From NCBI GenBank assembly GCA_940671915.1, contig CALNVZ010003435.1, positions 3,099,033 through 3,163,032 on the forward strand: a stretch of 64,000 nt of DNA, in the 5' to 3' direction. The number at the start of each line of letters is the position of its first letter. The stretch's first letter is position 1. Position numbers and translations under genes: made by a program. The notes under the pieces are model-generated. The model did no database searches. It was not told the origin of the DNA and saw only the letters and a program-made list of their open reading frames with translations. Shown here one piece after another: positions 13,517 through 24,475 of the stretch. Origin of the DNA: Paracentrotus lividus. Taxonomy: Eukaryota; Echinodermata; Echinoidea; Camarodonta; Echinidae.

Positions 13517-14944
13517 GGGGGTATCTCACTGGTTGCGAACCCAGGCGAATTTACAGAGTGTTATATATATATAGAGGATCTACCAACGTTCTTTTGTGCT
13601 GCTTTGGTTAGACAAGCATAAAGGGTTATCTCGTTGTATCAGAATGGCATGTTTTCTTTAGCGATGCTTGTAACCAAGCTCAAAGGGGTTATCTCGTTGT
13701 ATAAGAATTGCATATTTCTTTTGTGCTGCTTAGTTAGGCAAGCTCAATAGGGTTATCTAACTGTATCAACATGGCATGTTTTTTTTCTTTTGTACTGCCT
13801 TGTTAGGCAAGCACAAAGGGGTTGTACTAATGATCATGGATGTTTTCTTTTGTAGGCCTACTGCCTTGTTAGGCAAGTACAGGTGGGTTATATTGTATGG
13901 TATTGGCAATGTTTTCTTTGTACTGCTTTTTTATGCAATCACAAAGCAGGGGCCGTGGAGCGTTTTTGAAAGTAGAGAGGCTGAGCCGAAGGGGGGGGGG
14001 GCTGAAGAGACTAGAAATGACAAATGCATGGTCATTTTGCAATTTTGTACACGTGTGCTGAGAACTGAAGTGGGGGCTGAACCCCCCCCCCCCCCACAGC
14101 CCTCCACAGCCCCTCGAAGGGGGTAATTTCACTGAATTGTGAACACATATCAATGAAACAAGTCATTTTTTGCTTCGTTTCTGTTCGTGTAGGTACGTGG
14201 GTTCGTGTGTTGCCAAAAAGTGAGATATTGATTGTCATTATGCAGTCATGGGTGCAGAGATGAAAAAACAAAATGATAACATTAATATGGAAATGATAAT
14301 AGTAATGATAATTGAAAGAAAATGACTACAGCTCAATTACCCCCAAGCCCAGCCACGCCCGAAGTGAAATCTGAATGTTTTATTTGCGTTTATTGTTAAT
14401 GACAATACAATCAACATGATCAAAGACACTATATACGCTGGATTATTATTATTATTTCCAAACATATTTTTAGAAATTAGAAATTATCCGATTCAAATTT
14501 ATGTTGACCCTTTCCATATATATTTTAGTATAATCAGTAAACCTATTTATATGTATATTCAACCATTTTTACACACAGAATTATGCACTTGCAATCGATC
14601 AAAAATAAATTCGCCTAGAAATTTTGAACATGTTTCAAAACTTTTTGGCGAATTATTTTCAAAAGAATTATTCAGGCCTATCGAAAGGAATGTGGTGTGA
14701 AACCAAGATCGATCACTTCATCCCCAATGCAGGACAAAAAGAATTCCTGTATTTCGACTCCATTCATTTCAGAAGTTCGCTACATTCCAAAATACTCATG
14801 TCCGGAAAACACATAACAAAAGAAAATGCCTCACATAAAAAGCCTACCTACTGACTCGAGGTGGATTAGGCATTCTATGTATAACGAAAATCTCTATAAA
14901 ATTCGCCCTGTTCGCAAATGTTCGCAACTCAGTGAGATACCCCC
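13517..14944 (-). mobile_element. Best-preserved copy of the GGGGGTATCTCACTG TIR element
   Basis: 1428 bp. The left end begins GGGGGTATCTCACTG-GTTGCGAAC and the right end is its inverse, GTTCGCAACTCAGTGAGATACCCCC (written here in two views of the same terminus); the similarity extends about 45 bp. TTAA occurs at both outer edges (13512-13515, one base off the end, and 14945-14948), which suggests a TTAA target as in piggyBac- or Kolobok-like elements; that link is inference. Five tandem ~65 bp units lie next to the left end. No transposase frame is visible, so it is treated as non-autonomous. Confidence 0.65.
13600..13930 (+). repeat. ~65 bp minisatellite inside the TIR element
   Basis: Five imperfect units share the order 'TGCTGCTT-GTTAGGCAAGC-CAAAGGGGTTATCTCGTTGTAT-ATGGCATGTTTTCTTT' (dashes separate short blocks). 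Units begin near 13600, 13655, 13725, 13795 and 13860. It is internal to the element and so part of its structure. Confidence 0.7.
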
Positions 14945-15554
14945 TTAAGTTATTACCTTAGTTTAGAGGTTTATCACCAAGTTTGTCATTAATGTTTTGG
15001 TGTTTTTTCCGAGTTATTTACCACTTTTAAAAACTGAATGGTGCATAATAATTGTGGTCAGGTAAGCAAGCCTTGGTCTACTAAAATTTCGTGTTCAGAA
15101 CATTATTGAAATTAATATGAGGACTAAACATGTCATTTCATGAAGAGATACGATTGCATAATCATGATGGATCCTGCGTTTAATGCTAAAGTGCCTGTTT
15201 AGTGAAATAAGATATTTTTATGTAACTTGGGTGAATTAGGATATACATTCTGGTAACAAGGGTCAAGGATAAAATTAACGCTGTATATTGTATCATTTCA
15301 AGTAGCAAGGTATGCAGAATTGTATGAAGTGGGATGAACCAAAACCAGTGATACGTTGAGGAATAGATCAGCCATCATTGTCAGTGTAACCTTCTCGAAT
15401 TCAAGCACATGGTTATCAGAACCCCCTTCATATATATTCTACACAGATTCCCACCAAATATAAGGACTCGGTCATACCACTGCGATAATACACCAAATAC
15501 ATCATTGCATTATCAAATGTGCATTACAGTTTGAATTGGATTTAGTTTTACGAT

Positions 15555-15790
15555 GTGAATTGGGCATCAAGCTAGGCCAATGGATTCACTAGCGGGTGAT
15601 ACGATCACCGGGTTCTACCGCGTGCTCGTGTGTCGCCTGTTCGTCTCGATCTCCGGCACGGTCAAAGAAGACGGGGGTACCGCGTTACTCGAGGCGAGTC
15701 ACGACACTTTGTTATTGCTGTCACGCAGAATGCAGGGGATAATTGAAAGTATGTTTGTCCTATACGCCTCGTCCTCAGGAAGGTTTTATT
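15555..15790. other. GC-richer patch of unknown function
   Basis: Immediately outside the inverted duplication the base composition jumps, with many CG dinucleotides. The plus-strand open frame 15580-15795 (71 codons) reads through it but I do not recognise the product and see no convincing splice sites for it. It could be a lost or mispredicted exon, a foreign fragment or a CpG patch. Confidence 0.35.
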
Positions 15791-15949
15791 CATGAAAATG
15801 TTCTGTTTGTTTTCGTTTCGGCCCTCTGAGATTTGGCCGTGTTTTTTCTTGCTCCCGTACTTCTTTAATGACGGGAGCAGTTTGGTCAATATAAACACAT
15901 TACACACACTCTCAATTAAACTTTTGGGTATACTTATCCCTTTACCCAA

Positions 15950-17180
15950 AGGAGTCCTTCGCTAATGAGATATGTTTATACTGTATATTGAATAACGTAA
16001 TTGTTTTGCTTTTTTTTCTGCGTGCTGTCATGGAACTATGTTGCTCCAGCGTAATGAAGTGTTTGCATTATTAAACAATGAATATTAATCCATAAGAACA
16101 ATGTTTTAAGTACCGTGACAGTAATCCTGCCCTGGAAGAAAAATCAATGAGATACTAGCGACAAACTCCACTCTCTCACTCTGTAAATTATTATATGATC
16201 ATATTGAAGAGAACAAATTTATTTTTACATAAGCATATCGACGATGCAAAGCGTATTACTTGAACAATCGTTTTTCAGGGGCGTTGTATTTCGTCACCCT
16301 TCGGGCAGGAGACTTCACGACACCAGCGTCTTCAAGGTGTATATTATAAACCATCAAATGTTTAAAAAGCATATTATTTGTATAAAACAAAAAGTAGTAA
16401 TGACCTGTTTGATTGCCAGTACATTGCATACAAAGTGATTTATGACAAATTGATTAAGAATTCATGTCAGGTTGGTCATCAGTGGTAATAATCATATATT
16501 TGCAAACTTATTCCTAATAAGAAAAAGAAATAATCAAATTATAATAAAGGAACGGGAATAACAATTTGATTTCATATGCAAATCGCAAAGAAAAATGATT
16601 CCTGTTAGTAAAACAAACGATAGTTGTGATCACTCACGAGTATTTTCTAAATCACATGTCGATACACCAATTCACGGGAAAACAGGGAATGCAGCTTAAA
16701 TATATCGATCAAATTTGGTTACAGAAACATTTGCAGACATTTCTTGTTTAGTCAAGCCAAGGGTATGTGATTCCAGTTTAAGATGGCGAGTCTAAAATAA
16801 TATTATTTCGCGCCCGAAATTTATGACTAAGCATCGATCCTCACTCGGTTACATTTCATAAAATGAGGAAAAAAGCAATACCCCTTTTTACGAATACCTC
16901 TGTACATATTTTCAAACTATAAATATATTTATATGCTTTGATGGTAATTTGTTGAAATTGAGAAAGTTATTGTTTGTTGTTATAATTCTGTACTCATCTT
17001 TTCCCTCCTTCTTCTTATTGTATCTGTTTCTTGGTAGTTTCTTAATAAATATTGATCCTAATGTAATCATTATACTAGTATATTCCCTCGCCCCGTCAAC
17101 CCCTGTACGGTATCCTCCTTGTCTTTATGGCTTATTATCCATTTGTGTTTATCTTTTTCATTAAACTTTCTTTACAAATT
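15950..17180. other. Gene-free AT-rich stretch upstream of the sphingomyelinase exons
   Basis: No exon is supported. A short splice-flanked stretch at 16279-16342 was considered and rejected because its reading phase does not fit the next exon. Confidence 0.45.
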
Positions 17181-17467
17181 CAGTGGCCGATCCAGGATTT
17201 CATTACAGGGGGGGGGGCAAAATCGGAATTTCAGATTTTGGTACACCCAAAACATTTTCCCATCACACCGGCGAGCCAAAAGTACACTCAATTTTTTCAC
17301 GTCACGCTGGCCAAGCGATAAGAGCGGGGGGGGGGGGGGGGGGGGTAGGTGTCAATTATTTTTTTGGTCTACGGCCATCAAAGAGATCATCATGTATCAA
17401 CCATCGGGTAAGGTTGGGGTCGATCGGTCCGCTCGTCTATTTTTTTTTATTTTTTTTTGCTTTATTT

Positions 17468-17499
<32 letters not shown>

Positions 17500-17545
17500 T
17501 AGGGGGGGGGCCGGGCCCGTCGGGCCCCCCCCCGTGTGTCTGCGC
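17181..17545. mobile_element. G/C-homopolymer MITE remnant
   Basis: Starts CAGTGGCCGATCCAGG, close to the ends at 29783 and 31010. Inside is the block 'CACGCTGGCCAAGCGATAAG' followed by a long G run and 'TAGGTGT', the same order as in the element at 62030-62418. The right terminus is not recognisable, so the copy is probably incomplete. Confidence 0.55.
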
Positions 17546-17765
17546 CTGAAATTGATCGCTAAATACTTTTCATAAATGTTGAAAACTAATAAGCACTTTG
17601 GAAGGCCCCGACTGTTTTTACTTACATGATTTAGGTATTAATGTACCAACTGTTTATCGTTAAAAATGTGAAACAAAATCATCAGTAAAAAAATATATAA
17701 TATATTATTTTTAGCACCTTTTCTGACCTTCTTTGATTCTAATCGCTAAACCTTTTTCTTTCCAG

Positions 17766-17919
17766 GTGACATGACAGACTGGAGTCACCCGTTGTTTCTC
17801 ATCTACCAAGACCCTTGTCGGTTGAAACCTGGTCTGGATAAACATTGGACGGTAGGGACATTGATGCGGTCACAACGGCTACATGATCAAGAGGTTGCTA
17901 CACCTGAAAATCTGCAAAG
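17766..17919 (+). CDS. SMPD3: Neutral sphingomyelinase 2-like (SMPD3), internal exon
   Basis: First of three coding exons seen for an enzyme that hydrolyses sphingomyelin to ceramide and phosphocholine at membranes, with a DNase-I-like catalytic fold. The exon encodes 'DMTDWSHPLFLIYQDPCRLK...WTVGTLM...ATPENLQ'. The YxDPCRLxPG, W-IGTL and TPxNLQ blocks are those of the SMPD3 C-terminal catalytic region. Splice sites are good: a polypyrimidine tract and CAG at 17763-17765, and AAG|GTAAAT at 17919/17920. It starts with 2 nt of a split codon and ends with 2 nt, which fits the next exon. The earlier exons, with the metal-binding Glu and the GDFN motif, are not found upstream and may lie outside the window or in the damaged 5-15 kb region. 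A paralogue of SMPD3 cannot be excluded. Confidence 0.85.
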
Positions 17920-18682
17920 GTAAATCAAGATTATGGATCGCATTTGACAGCTTAAATTAAAGAAATTTGGTCATTTCAAATTGAAATAGGAGTTCCTACA
18001 ATAAGCCGAATCCAAAACATCGATGCCCGTCAACCTCTCATTTAATTGGCATAATTACATTTATGTTGTAGAATCCAGATATTCTCTTTCACATCTGCAT
18101 AGTCTTCTGCCGAATTTTTAAGAGTTTTATTGATACGTATGCGCCATCTTAAATGGGTACCTGGAATAGGAGGAAATACCAGGCCAAAGCCGTGGTAATA
18201 TGCACCTTGAAAATGTTGAATCCTCCGAAAGGCGCTTCATGAATCAAATTATTATTTCCATTTTATATAGTTTGTTAGAAAAAAAAAGATGTATGGTATT
18301 ACAAGACTTTAGTATCACCATCGCAATCTATATTTTATGCTCTATCGGCATCAGCAGCGCTATATCATTCTTATATCCCATGATGCATCAGCAGGATCAA
18401 GGGATCAATTACGTCCTTAGAGATTGATTTATTCATGCATCTCTTTTGTTGTAGGTAGAGTGTCAATATTCCTTAACAATATCACATCATGCCACTTTTA
18501 ATATCCACCACACAATTTCTCCACCTTCCTTACACTTCAATTGCTACGTTTTCGCCCACCCGATTTTTTTTTCCATCCAGCTCACATAATTTTTCATTCA
18601 TATCGCCTCAAGTGTTTTTACCGCCAATTTTAGCTCTCCCCTTTTCAACTCAGTGTCCAAATATTGAGATTGTACTCTCGTA

Positions 18683-19313
18683 CAGCGTGTCCCACAAAAA
18701 TAAATGCTAATGGCACTCGTAATGAATATAATTTGAAAATTGTCAAAATCATATTGTGTATGATTTTATAATCGTAAACTAGCATTTATTTCATACCACT
18801 GGTTGTCCATTGAACACAGAGATTTGACCCAGCTTTCAGCACTCATCAGAAAACCTCTCTATCCAAGTTTCGTTATTACGTTGAATAAAGTACGTAGTCC
18901 ACTTAAGTTTTCATTCACTATGATTTTTATTTCCTTTTTTTTTTCTTTTTTTTTTTGATTAGATGAATAGGTCATCCCCAAGTCCTGAACAAAAGAAAAT
19001 CCTTTCAGATTTACGCCCGTGGCTGAATGTGAATAGATATAATTTTGACCACTTGAACAGATAACAAATTGTGTTAGCTGAACCTGACTACACAACACTA
19101 AATACAAAACTTGGATGGAGAGGTTTTCTGATATGTAATGAAAAAAAAAATGTTCATATCTTTGTGATTATTGGACCATATCACATAGAAATGTATCCAG
19201 TTGTAGAAAATGAATAGTTGTTTACGAGTGTAAAGATATAAACAATATAATGTGGTAATTTTAATATCATACCCGTCTAGAGTGTCATTAGCGTTTTTTT
19301 GTGGGACACGCTG
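18683..19313. mobile_element. 631 bp MITE, TA target site, mariner/Tc1-like
   Basis: The ends read CAGCGTGTCCCACAAAAA and its inverse, with similarity over about 40 bp, and TA stands at both edges (18681-18682, 19314-19315). A second inverted pair lies inside: 18845-18870 and 19107-19132, around CAGAAAACCTCTC. No transposase frame remains. The TA flanks and CAG start fit the mariner/Tc1 group; this is inference. Confidence 0.75.
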
Positions 19314-20069
19314 TACAATCGATTGAATTCGGAGTGAGCAATCGAGTGCAGGTGCTGGTGAAATAATGTTTAGATACTAAAGAAAACTCAGGTGATATTA
19401 ATTGGTTGAAAATTGTAGGGTGGATATCATTTTTGATTGACAGTCTCTTCGTTTAGACACGCTTACGAGCTGTCTGAGACCGCAATTGGGATGTATGATT
19501 ATGAATCAATTGGCTGGAAAGCCAAACAGATAGAGTCATTTTGGAAAGTGATTTTGCTAGGAGCTGCTCATTTATGAGTCATCAGAGAAAGCAATCAAAA
19601 CCATGCTTTTTAGTGGTTCGTGGAGGTTATCTCTGTTTCTTCTCTATTTATGACTTGTATATTTTTATAGAGAAAGAAAATAAACCGGAGTATAAGGAAA
19701 AACGAAAAACAAATTCATCGAGTTGATGACTGACGAAAATCGCCCAAGGATGATTGAGTTTTAGATTGGGAGGAAATACGTTGATTGAGTAATCTGCCAA
19801 TATTTTTGTTTTCGTGAAGCAAATGTCGTTTTTCTCCAATTTTGCGAATATGCAGAAATCTATTAAAATTGAATGGACTATCCTGTTTCACCCATTTGGC
19901 ATTGCAACTCATTTCCGTTTGGTAAATATCTTTGGAAAGCAAGAGCTACATGTCCATTCAATAGAAAGGCCTGAAGTAATATTCATATGCGAAGTTTTAT
20001 TCCAGTTATCTTAAAATGAAGACTCTTGATCAGCAATTACATTGCTTTTCACAAATGGGATATTCTTAA

Positions 20070-20320
20070 TGCGGCGTTCACAACTCGTCGTAGGCTACGG
20101 GGCACGTGCAATCAACGTAGCCTGCGTTGCGTGCACAATGCACGCACAGGTCCTGGGTCAACTTCTGCGATTCCTGCGTTTCTGTAGTAAGGGTATTGGA
20201 AAAACTTCTTGCACGTCGTACAGGCAACGTGCCTGCATCGTACATACGCTGCACGAATTTTCTACGAAATCCATTGTATGGAGTTGCACGTCGAAGTTAC
20301 GGCGAGTTGTGACCGCCGCA
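20070..20320 (+). mobile_element. 251 bp MITE, PIF/Harbinger-like
   Basis: The ends are TGCGGCG(G/T)TCACAACTCG and its inverse CGAGTTGTGACCGCCGCA, an inverted repeat of about 23 bp with one mismatch at this copy's left end. TAA flanks both sides (20067-20069 and 20321-20323). Short open frames crossing it are shadows. A 3 bp TWA duplication is the hallmark of PIF/Harbinger elements, so that superfamily is the likely source of the missing transposase. Confidence 0.8.
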
Positions 20321-20999
20321 TAAGTTTGCAGACCCCACTGTGGTTTCCACCATGAAGGGATTCTTACGATGCGGGCATCATGCGGGTTATTCCATGTCTA
20401 CCCGTCGTCAGCTATTACAATAATACAATACCTCATTCCTCAAACCTCTCATTGATGTCAAAGGGGGCCGCATAGCATTTGTTTTATTTTGTTGTTGTTG
20501 TTGAAAATCATATAATCTGATGGTCATTTTCACGTTTTAATGTCTAATGGGAAAATTGGTGGGGGGGGGGGGTGGAGCCTCCCCTGACCCGACTTGCACT
20601 TTCTAACAATGATGTATAACAATAAATATGATACATCATATATAGGAAATTTTAGAATTGCATCGATCTAAAGTCATGTGACCTTAGAACTGTACTTTCT
20701 ACATAGATTCACAAAACAACTGAATTTGATACTAAGTAAATGTTATCGCTCAGATTTTGACCACTTGAAATCGATTCTAGGCAGACTTCATTTCACCAGA
20801 ATTTTTCAGTGAAACTTGATGTCTATCTCGAGAACAAAAAAAGAACAAATAAATAACAAATATGCATGGTCTTAGTGCAAAGATATTGAGAAGCTATACT
20901 CCCGCCTAGTCATTCCATCTTTAAAAAAAAAAATAAAATAAATAAATTGTTTTAAAAGTTATGCGCTATTTAAAAAACAAAGTATGTTCTGGATTATAC

Positions 21000-21500
21000 T
21001 GCGGTCACAACTCGCCGTACCTTCGACGTGCAACTCCCTACGATGGATTTCGTAGAAAATTCGTGCAGCGCATGTACCATGCAGGCACATTGCATGTACG
21101 ACGTGCAGGAAGTTTTCCAATACCCTTATGCGGCGGTCACAACTCGTCGTAGCCTACGAGGCACGTGCCTTCAACATAACCTGCGTTGAATGTACAATGC
21201 ATGCACAGGTCTTCGGTCAATTTCTGCGATTCCTGTGTTTCTGCAGTAAGGGTATTGGAAAAACTTCCTGCACGTCGCACATGCAACGTGCCTCCGAGGT
21301 ACCTGCGCTGCACGATTTTTCTACGAAATCCATCGTAGGGAGTTGCACGTCGAAGGTATGGCGAGTTGTGACCGCCGCATTACTACAGAAACGCAGGAAT
21401 CGCAGAAGTTGACCAAGGACCTGTGCGTGCATTGTACATGCAACGCATGCTACGTTGATTGCACGTGCCCCGTAGCCTACGACGAGTTGTGACCGCCGCA
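21000..21500 (-). mobile_element. Older copy of the same MITE, split by insertion
   Basis: Reverse-oriented copy in two halves, 21000-21128 and 21380-21500, interrupted near its middle by a second copy. Joined across the insertion the halves are collinear with the 20070 copy. The left end lacks three bases (TGCGGTCAC in place of TGCGGCGGTCAC). The right flank is TAA. Confidence 0.8.
21129..21379 (+). mobile_element. MITE inserted into another copy of itself
   Basis: 251 bp, the same length as the 20070 copy, with intact ends TGCGGCGGTCACAACTCG and inverse. TTA is duplicated on either side (21126-21128 and 21380-21382); removing the element and one TTA restores the host copy's sequence. This gives a direct view of the 3 bp target duplication. 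Confidence 0.85.
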
Positions 21501-22303
21501 TAAGTCATAATATCTAGTTTTAGCTGCTTGTATGGTTCTTTTATCACTTTCACCAATCGTGAAATTCAACATGCATTTTGAAATAACTCTCTATGCTTTC
21601 TCCATTACAAAATTAGTTGTTTGAAGATTTTTTTTTTTATTATTTTTTTATTTTATGTGTCGTTGTTTGAAGATGATATTGTGCATTGCATTTTGCTATT
21701 TCCGTCAACATAAGGGTCAAACTCCCCGATATTGACTCCATTGAAGTTTTTGGCCATTCCAGGGGCCTATAACTTATCTACCTAACAAAACATGTACAGT
21801 AACAATCCTAGCAAACGATGGATTCAGAGAGAAAGGAGAAAAGGTAAAGGTGTGAGGACAGTGTAGAGAAAGAACAGAGGGAGCTTAACCCTTCACTCTG
21901 ACTAAGGGTCAGCCCATCTCATTAAAAAAATGCGCCTAAAATAATACAATTATAGAAAATTTACAAATTGGATCAAATTCATCGACACTCAGGTGTTGCT
22001 TACCCTAAACCGACATCTAAATTGCTATTTTATTTTGTAAGTAAATATTTTCTTGTTTTCACTTTAGAGTCTGTCTCGGTGGTATGGCCGAAGTATCGCT
22101 CCTGCCGTACAATAAAATACCATACAATTTTTTATGTGGCCTACAGACGTACAGGATTTTACAAATGAATCAATTTTTGATCCTCAAATCAAATTGGCAC
22201 AAATTTTTATGTTGCTCATACAAACTTGAAAAAAGATATAATCATTTTTAAAGACATTTCATTAATAAATTACACATGGTATTAAAAAAATGATCTGCCG
22301 ATA

Positions 22304-22468
22304 TGCGCGTGAAAATAGTAATTTATAAAATTTTGTTTACGTTGCTAATTTAGAGATTTCAATGATTATTTTTTTTAAAATTGTCATCTCTCTCTTCCTG
22401 AACAGGGTGTTAGAGAACAGTCAGAAGCGGAGTACGTATGCGGAAGACGTGAGGGTGTGGATGGGACA
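22304..22468 (+). pseudogene. Duplicated splice acceptor and partial exon of the SMPD3-like gene
   Basis: Nearly repeats 22514-22684: the intron end, the 'CTCTTCCTGAACAG' acceptor, and the first ~60 bases of the next exon, at an offset of about 210 bp. The exon copy then runs into (AAT)n and has no donor in a compatible phase. A GTGAGG at 22449 would give a 43 nt exon that breaks the reading frame. It looks like a tandem duplication that left a decoy acceptor. Confidence 0.75.
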
Positions 22469-22622
22469 GAGCAAAATAATAATAATAATGATAATATTAA
22501 TGCACTGACAATTTGCTCATGAAAATAGTAATTTATACAATTTTATTTACGTTGCCAATTTAGAGGTTTCAATGATTAGTTAAAAAAAAAAATTTATGTT
22601 TCATCTCTCTCTTCCTGAACAG

Positions 22623-22794
22623 GGTGTTAGAGAACAGTCAGAAGCGGAGTACATACGTGGAAGACGTGAAGGTCTGGGATGGGACGGAAGGACAGCTTCC
22701 ATGGAGTACGTTCGATTTGAGGAATTACCAAGGCAACGGGAAGAGGAGGGTTGACTACGTGCTATGCAGTAACTACAACACACATATGATGCAG
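22623..22794 (+). CDS. SMPD3: Neutral sphingomyelinase 2-like, penultimate exon
   Basis: Encodes 'VLENSQKRSTYVEDVKVW' up to 'GNGKRRVDYVLCSN...MMQ', preceded by one base that completes an Arg codon with the previous exon. VLE-S--R--Y and GNG(K/R)R-(I/V)DY match the SMPD3 C-terminal catalytic region. Acceptor CAG at 22620-22622 and donor CAG|GTTAGT at 22794/22795; the exon ends in phase 0. The segment between the two blocks (about 20 residues) is not conserved, as is usual for this linker. Confidence 0.85.
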
Positions 22795-23237
22795 GTTAGT
22801 TTAGTATTCGTAAGCGGTAAAGTTTTTAAAAACTTGATAAAATGGGGGAGGGGGGGTAGATATTGGACCTTGAAAGTTGAATGTCAAGACAGAGCCGTTG
22901 AAAATGACGAAGCGTATGGGGTTTGGTAATCATGAGGATGTCATTTCATAGGACAAAATAGCTAAAAATGATACTGTTGTCTTTTTAAAAATACCTTTCT
23001 TCGTTCTTAATGTTTTTGTCTTTGATTACACATAATTTTATTGAAAGAACTTGGAGGACTTTGATATTGTTTGTGAACAAAATTGATGCTTTAATTAACA
23101 ATAATAATAATAGTTAAGAGAGGGATTGTGTTATTATTTATGAACAGAGTAATTATTCGGTACGGTATGAGGATAAAAGGCATCGACTTTTTGGTATATT
23201 AAATGTATTAGATGTATTAAAAATATTAATTTCTTAT

Positions 23238-23239
<2 letters not shown>

Positions 23240-23314
<75 letters not shown>
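23240..23314. repeat. (TC)n and (TATC)n microsatellite
   Basis: About 20 bases of CT repeats followed by about 10 TATC units, 65 bp before the last SMPD3-like exon. It merges into the polypyrimidine-rich region before the acceptor. Confidence 0.9.
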
Positions 23315-23315
<1 letters not shown>

Positions 23316-23378
23316 ACTACCTCATCATCCTCCTCATAATATTCCTCTCCATCTTCCTCCACCTTATCCCTCACCTAG

Positions 23379-23567
23379 GAGTGTGAAGACTATGCCTTTG
23401 TGACCCAGCTCGCCACCTTGACTGATCATATCCCTATCAGTATGACCCTCTCCACCTCCCTGGGCCCGGCCTGCGTCAAGGGCTGGCCTTCTGGTACCAG
23501 CCACACCGGTCGGGACGAGACGGATAGACCGAGACGATGTCGACTGCAGTACGAAACCACCGTATGA
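23379..23567 (+). CDS. SMPD3: Neutral sphingomyelinase 2-like, terminal exon with catalytic His
   Basis: Acceptor TAG at 23376-23378. It encodes 'ECEDYAFVTQLATLTDHIPI' and a further 42 residues to TGA at 23565-23567. E-(D/E)-(F/Y)-(S/A)-F-(I/V)-TQL--LTDH(I/L)P is the end of the sphingomyelinase fold; the Asp-His pair in LTDH contains the general-base His of the family. After 'SMTLSTS' the protein continues with a basic, Cys-containing tail ('RPRRCRLQYETTV') that I do not recognise from the vertebrate protein. The exon is GC-richer than its surroundings, as expected for real coding DNA. Confidence 0.85.
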   Translation, partial: ECEDYAFVTQLATLTDHIPISMTLSTSLGPACVKGWPSGTSHTGRDETDRPRRCRLQYETTV

Positions 23568-24364
23568 CGACGGTCATCATCGACGCCATCGTTCGGACAT
23601 TATATCGACATCGTTTTTATGAAGTTTCCCGGGAGTGATTTTTAAAACGAAGACAACAAATTTGAGATAAACTTGATTGGATTTAACTCTCTTCAGTCAC
23701 TATTTCCATAATCATGTGGGGCTACGTATTAATTATTTGATAAAATGATATAAATTTTGAGTTAAATCAATAACAAATACATGATTTGTCAATATATTGA
23801 TTACAGTCATAGACCAACTTGGCATTCAGGTTTATCCTTTGCTTGGTCTGTTGGGACGCTTCGTAAAAATGATGACGATATACTTGACGATGGTCTTGTT
23901 TTATTGTGATATTCTAGTCTTTTATACGGTAGATATGGTGTATTTTATTTACTAATATATCCTCATTTATCAATGAATATTCGATGCATTTTCTACATTT
24001 CAAAAAAAGTTTTAAGAATTAATGAAGGGATGGGGTTAAAAACTATTCTTCATATAACTACTCATTATTACTTTAAATGTTTTATAATCATTATTCATTA
24101 GTGCAAACTTGATGAGAGTATTAAAAAAAAGGAGAAAGAAGAGAGAAATTAATGTAAAAGGAATGGAACACAGTTACAAATCTTTTAAGACAGTCTCGTT
24201 AACATGAAAGAATGAAAAACTACAAAGTCTGAAAAGAGGTATTTGTATTTTACAAATATGACAAGGGGAGAGGATGTTATGATAATAAGATGGAGAAAGG
24301 CTGAAAAGCAACGACAGAAATAATATAGGAAGTAGGAAGATAATGGGCAACGAATATTGGCGTT

Positions 24365-24427
24365 TGTGATGGTGAAGATGATGATAATGATGATGATGAT
24401 GATAAGGATGATGATGATGATGGTTAC

Positions 24428-24460
<33 letters not shown>

Positions 24461-24475
24461 AATGATGCTGATTAT
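24365..24475. repeat. (GAT)n-like trinucleotide repeat
   Basis: Mostly GATGAT with scattered substitutions. The minus-strand 110-codon frame over it translates to poly-His and is an artefact of the repeat. The surrounding 23.6-25.4 kb is the likely 3' UTR of the SMPD3-like gene and AT-rich intergenic DNA. Confidence 0.85.

Larger units (their letters stand above)
12380..15560 (-). repeat. Right arm of the inverted duplication
   Basis: Reverse complement of 5470-9720 with many small differences. The outer boundary is near 15560, after which unique GC-richer sequence begins. It contains a full TIR-element copy (13517-14944). Confidence 0.8.
17920..22622 (+). other. SMPD3-like intron, 4.7 kb
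   Basis: Begins GTAAAT and ends CAG. It contains a 631 bp TA-flanked MITE, an intact and a nested TWA-flanked MITE, a poly-G element near 20560, and a partial duplication of its own 3' end with the start of the next exon. The rest is AT-rich with no other gene seen. Confidence 0.8.

Noticed and set aside
13600..13930. CRISPR-like array of regularly spaced repeats
   Set aside because: The units are tandem and diverged with no unique spacers, and the context is animal DNA.
16279..16342. Possible exon with acceptor TTTTTCAG, donor AAG|GTGTAT and a frame reading AGDF, reminiscent of the GDFN motif of sphingomyelinases
   Set aside because: The exon would end in phase 2, but the next exon at 17766 needs a preceding exon ending in phase 1. 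GDF is too short a match to rely on.
22451..22454. GTGAGG donor in the duplicated SMPD3-like exon, which might make a functional alternative exon
   Set aside because: It would give a 43 nt exon whose phase is incompatible with the following exon.
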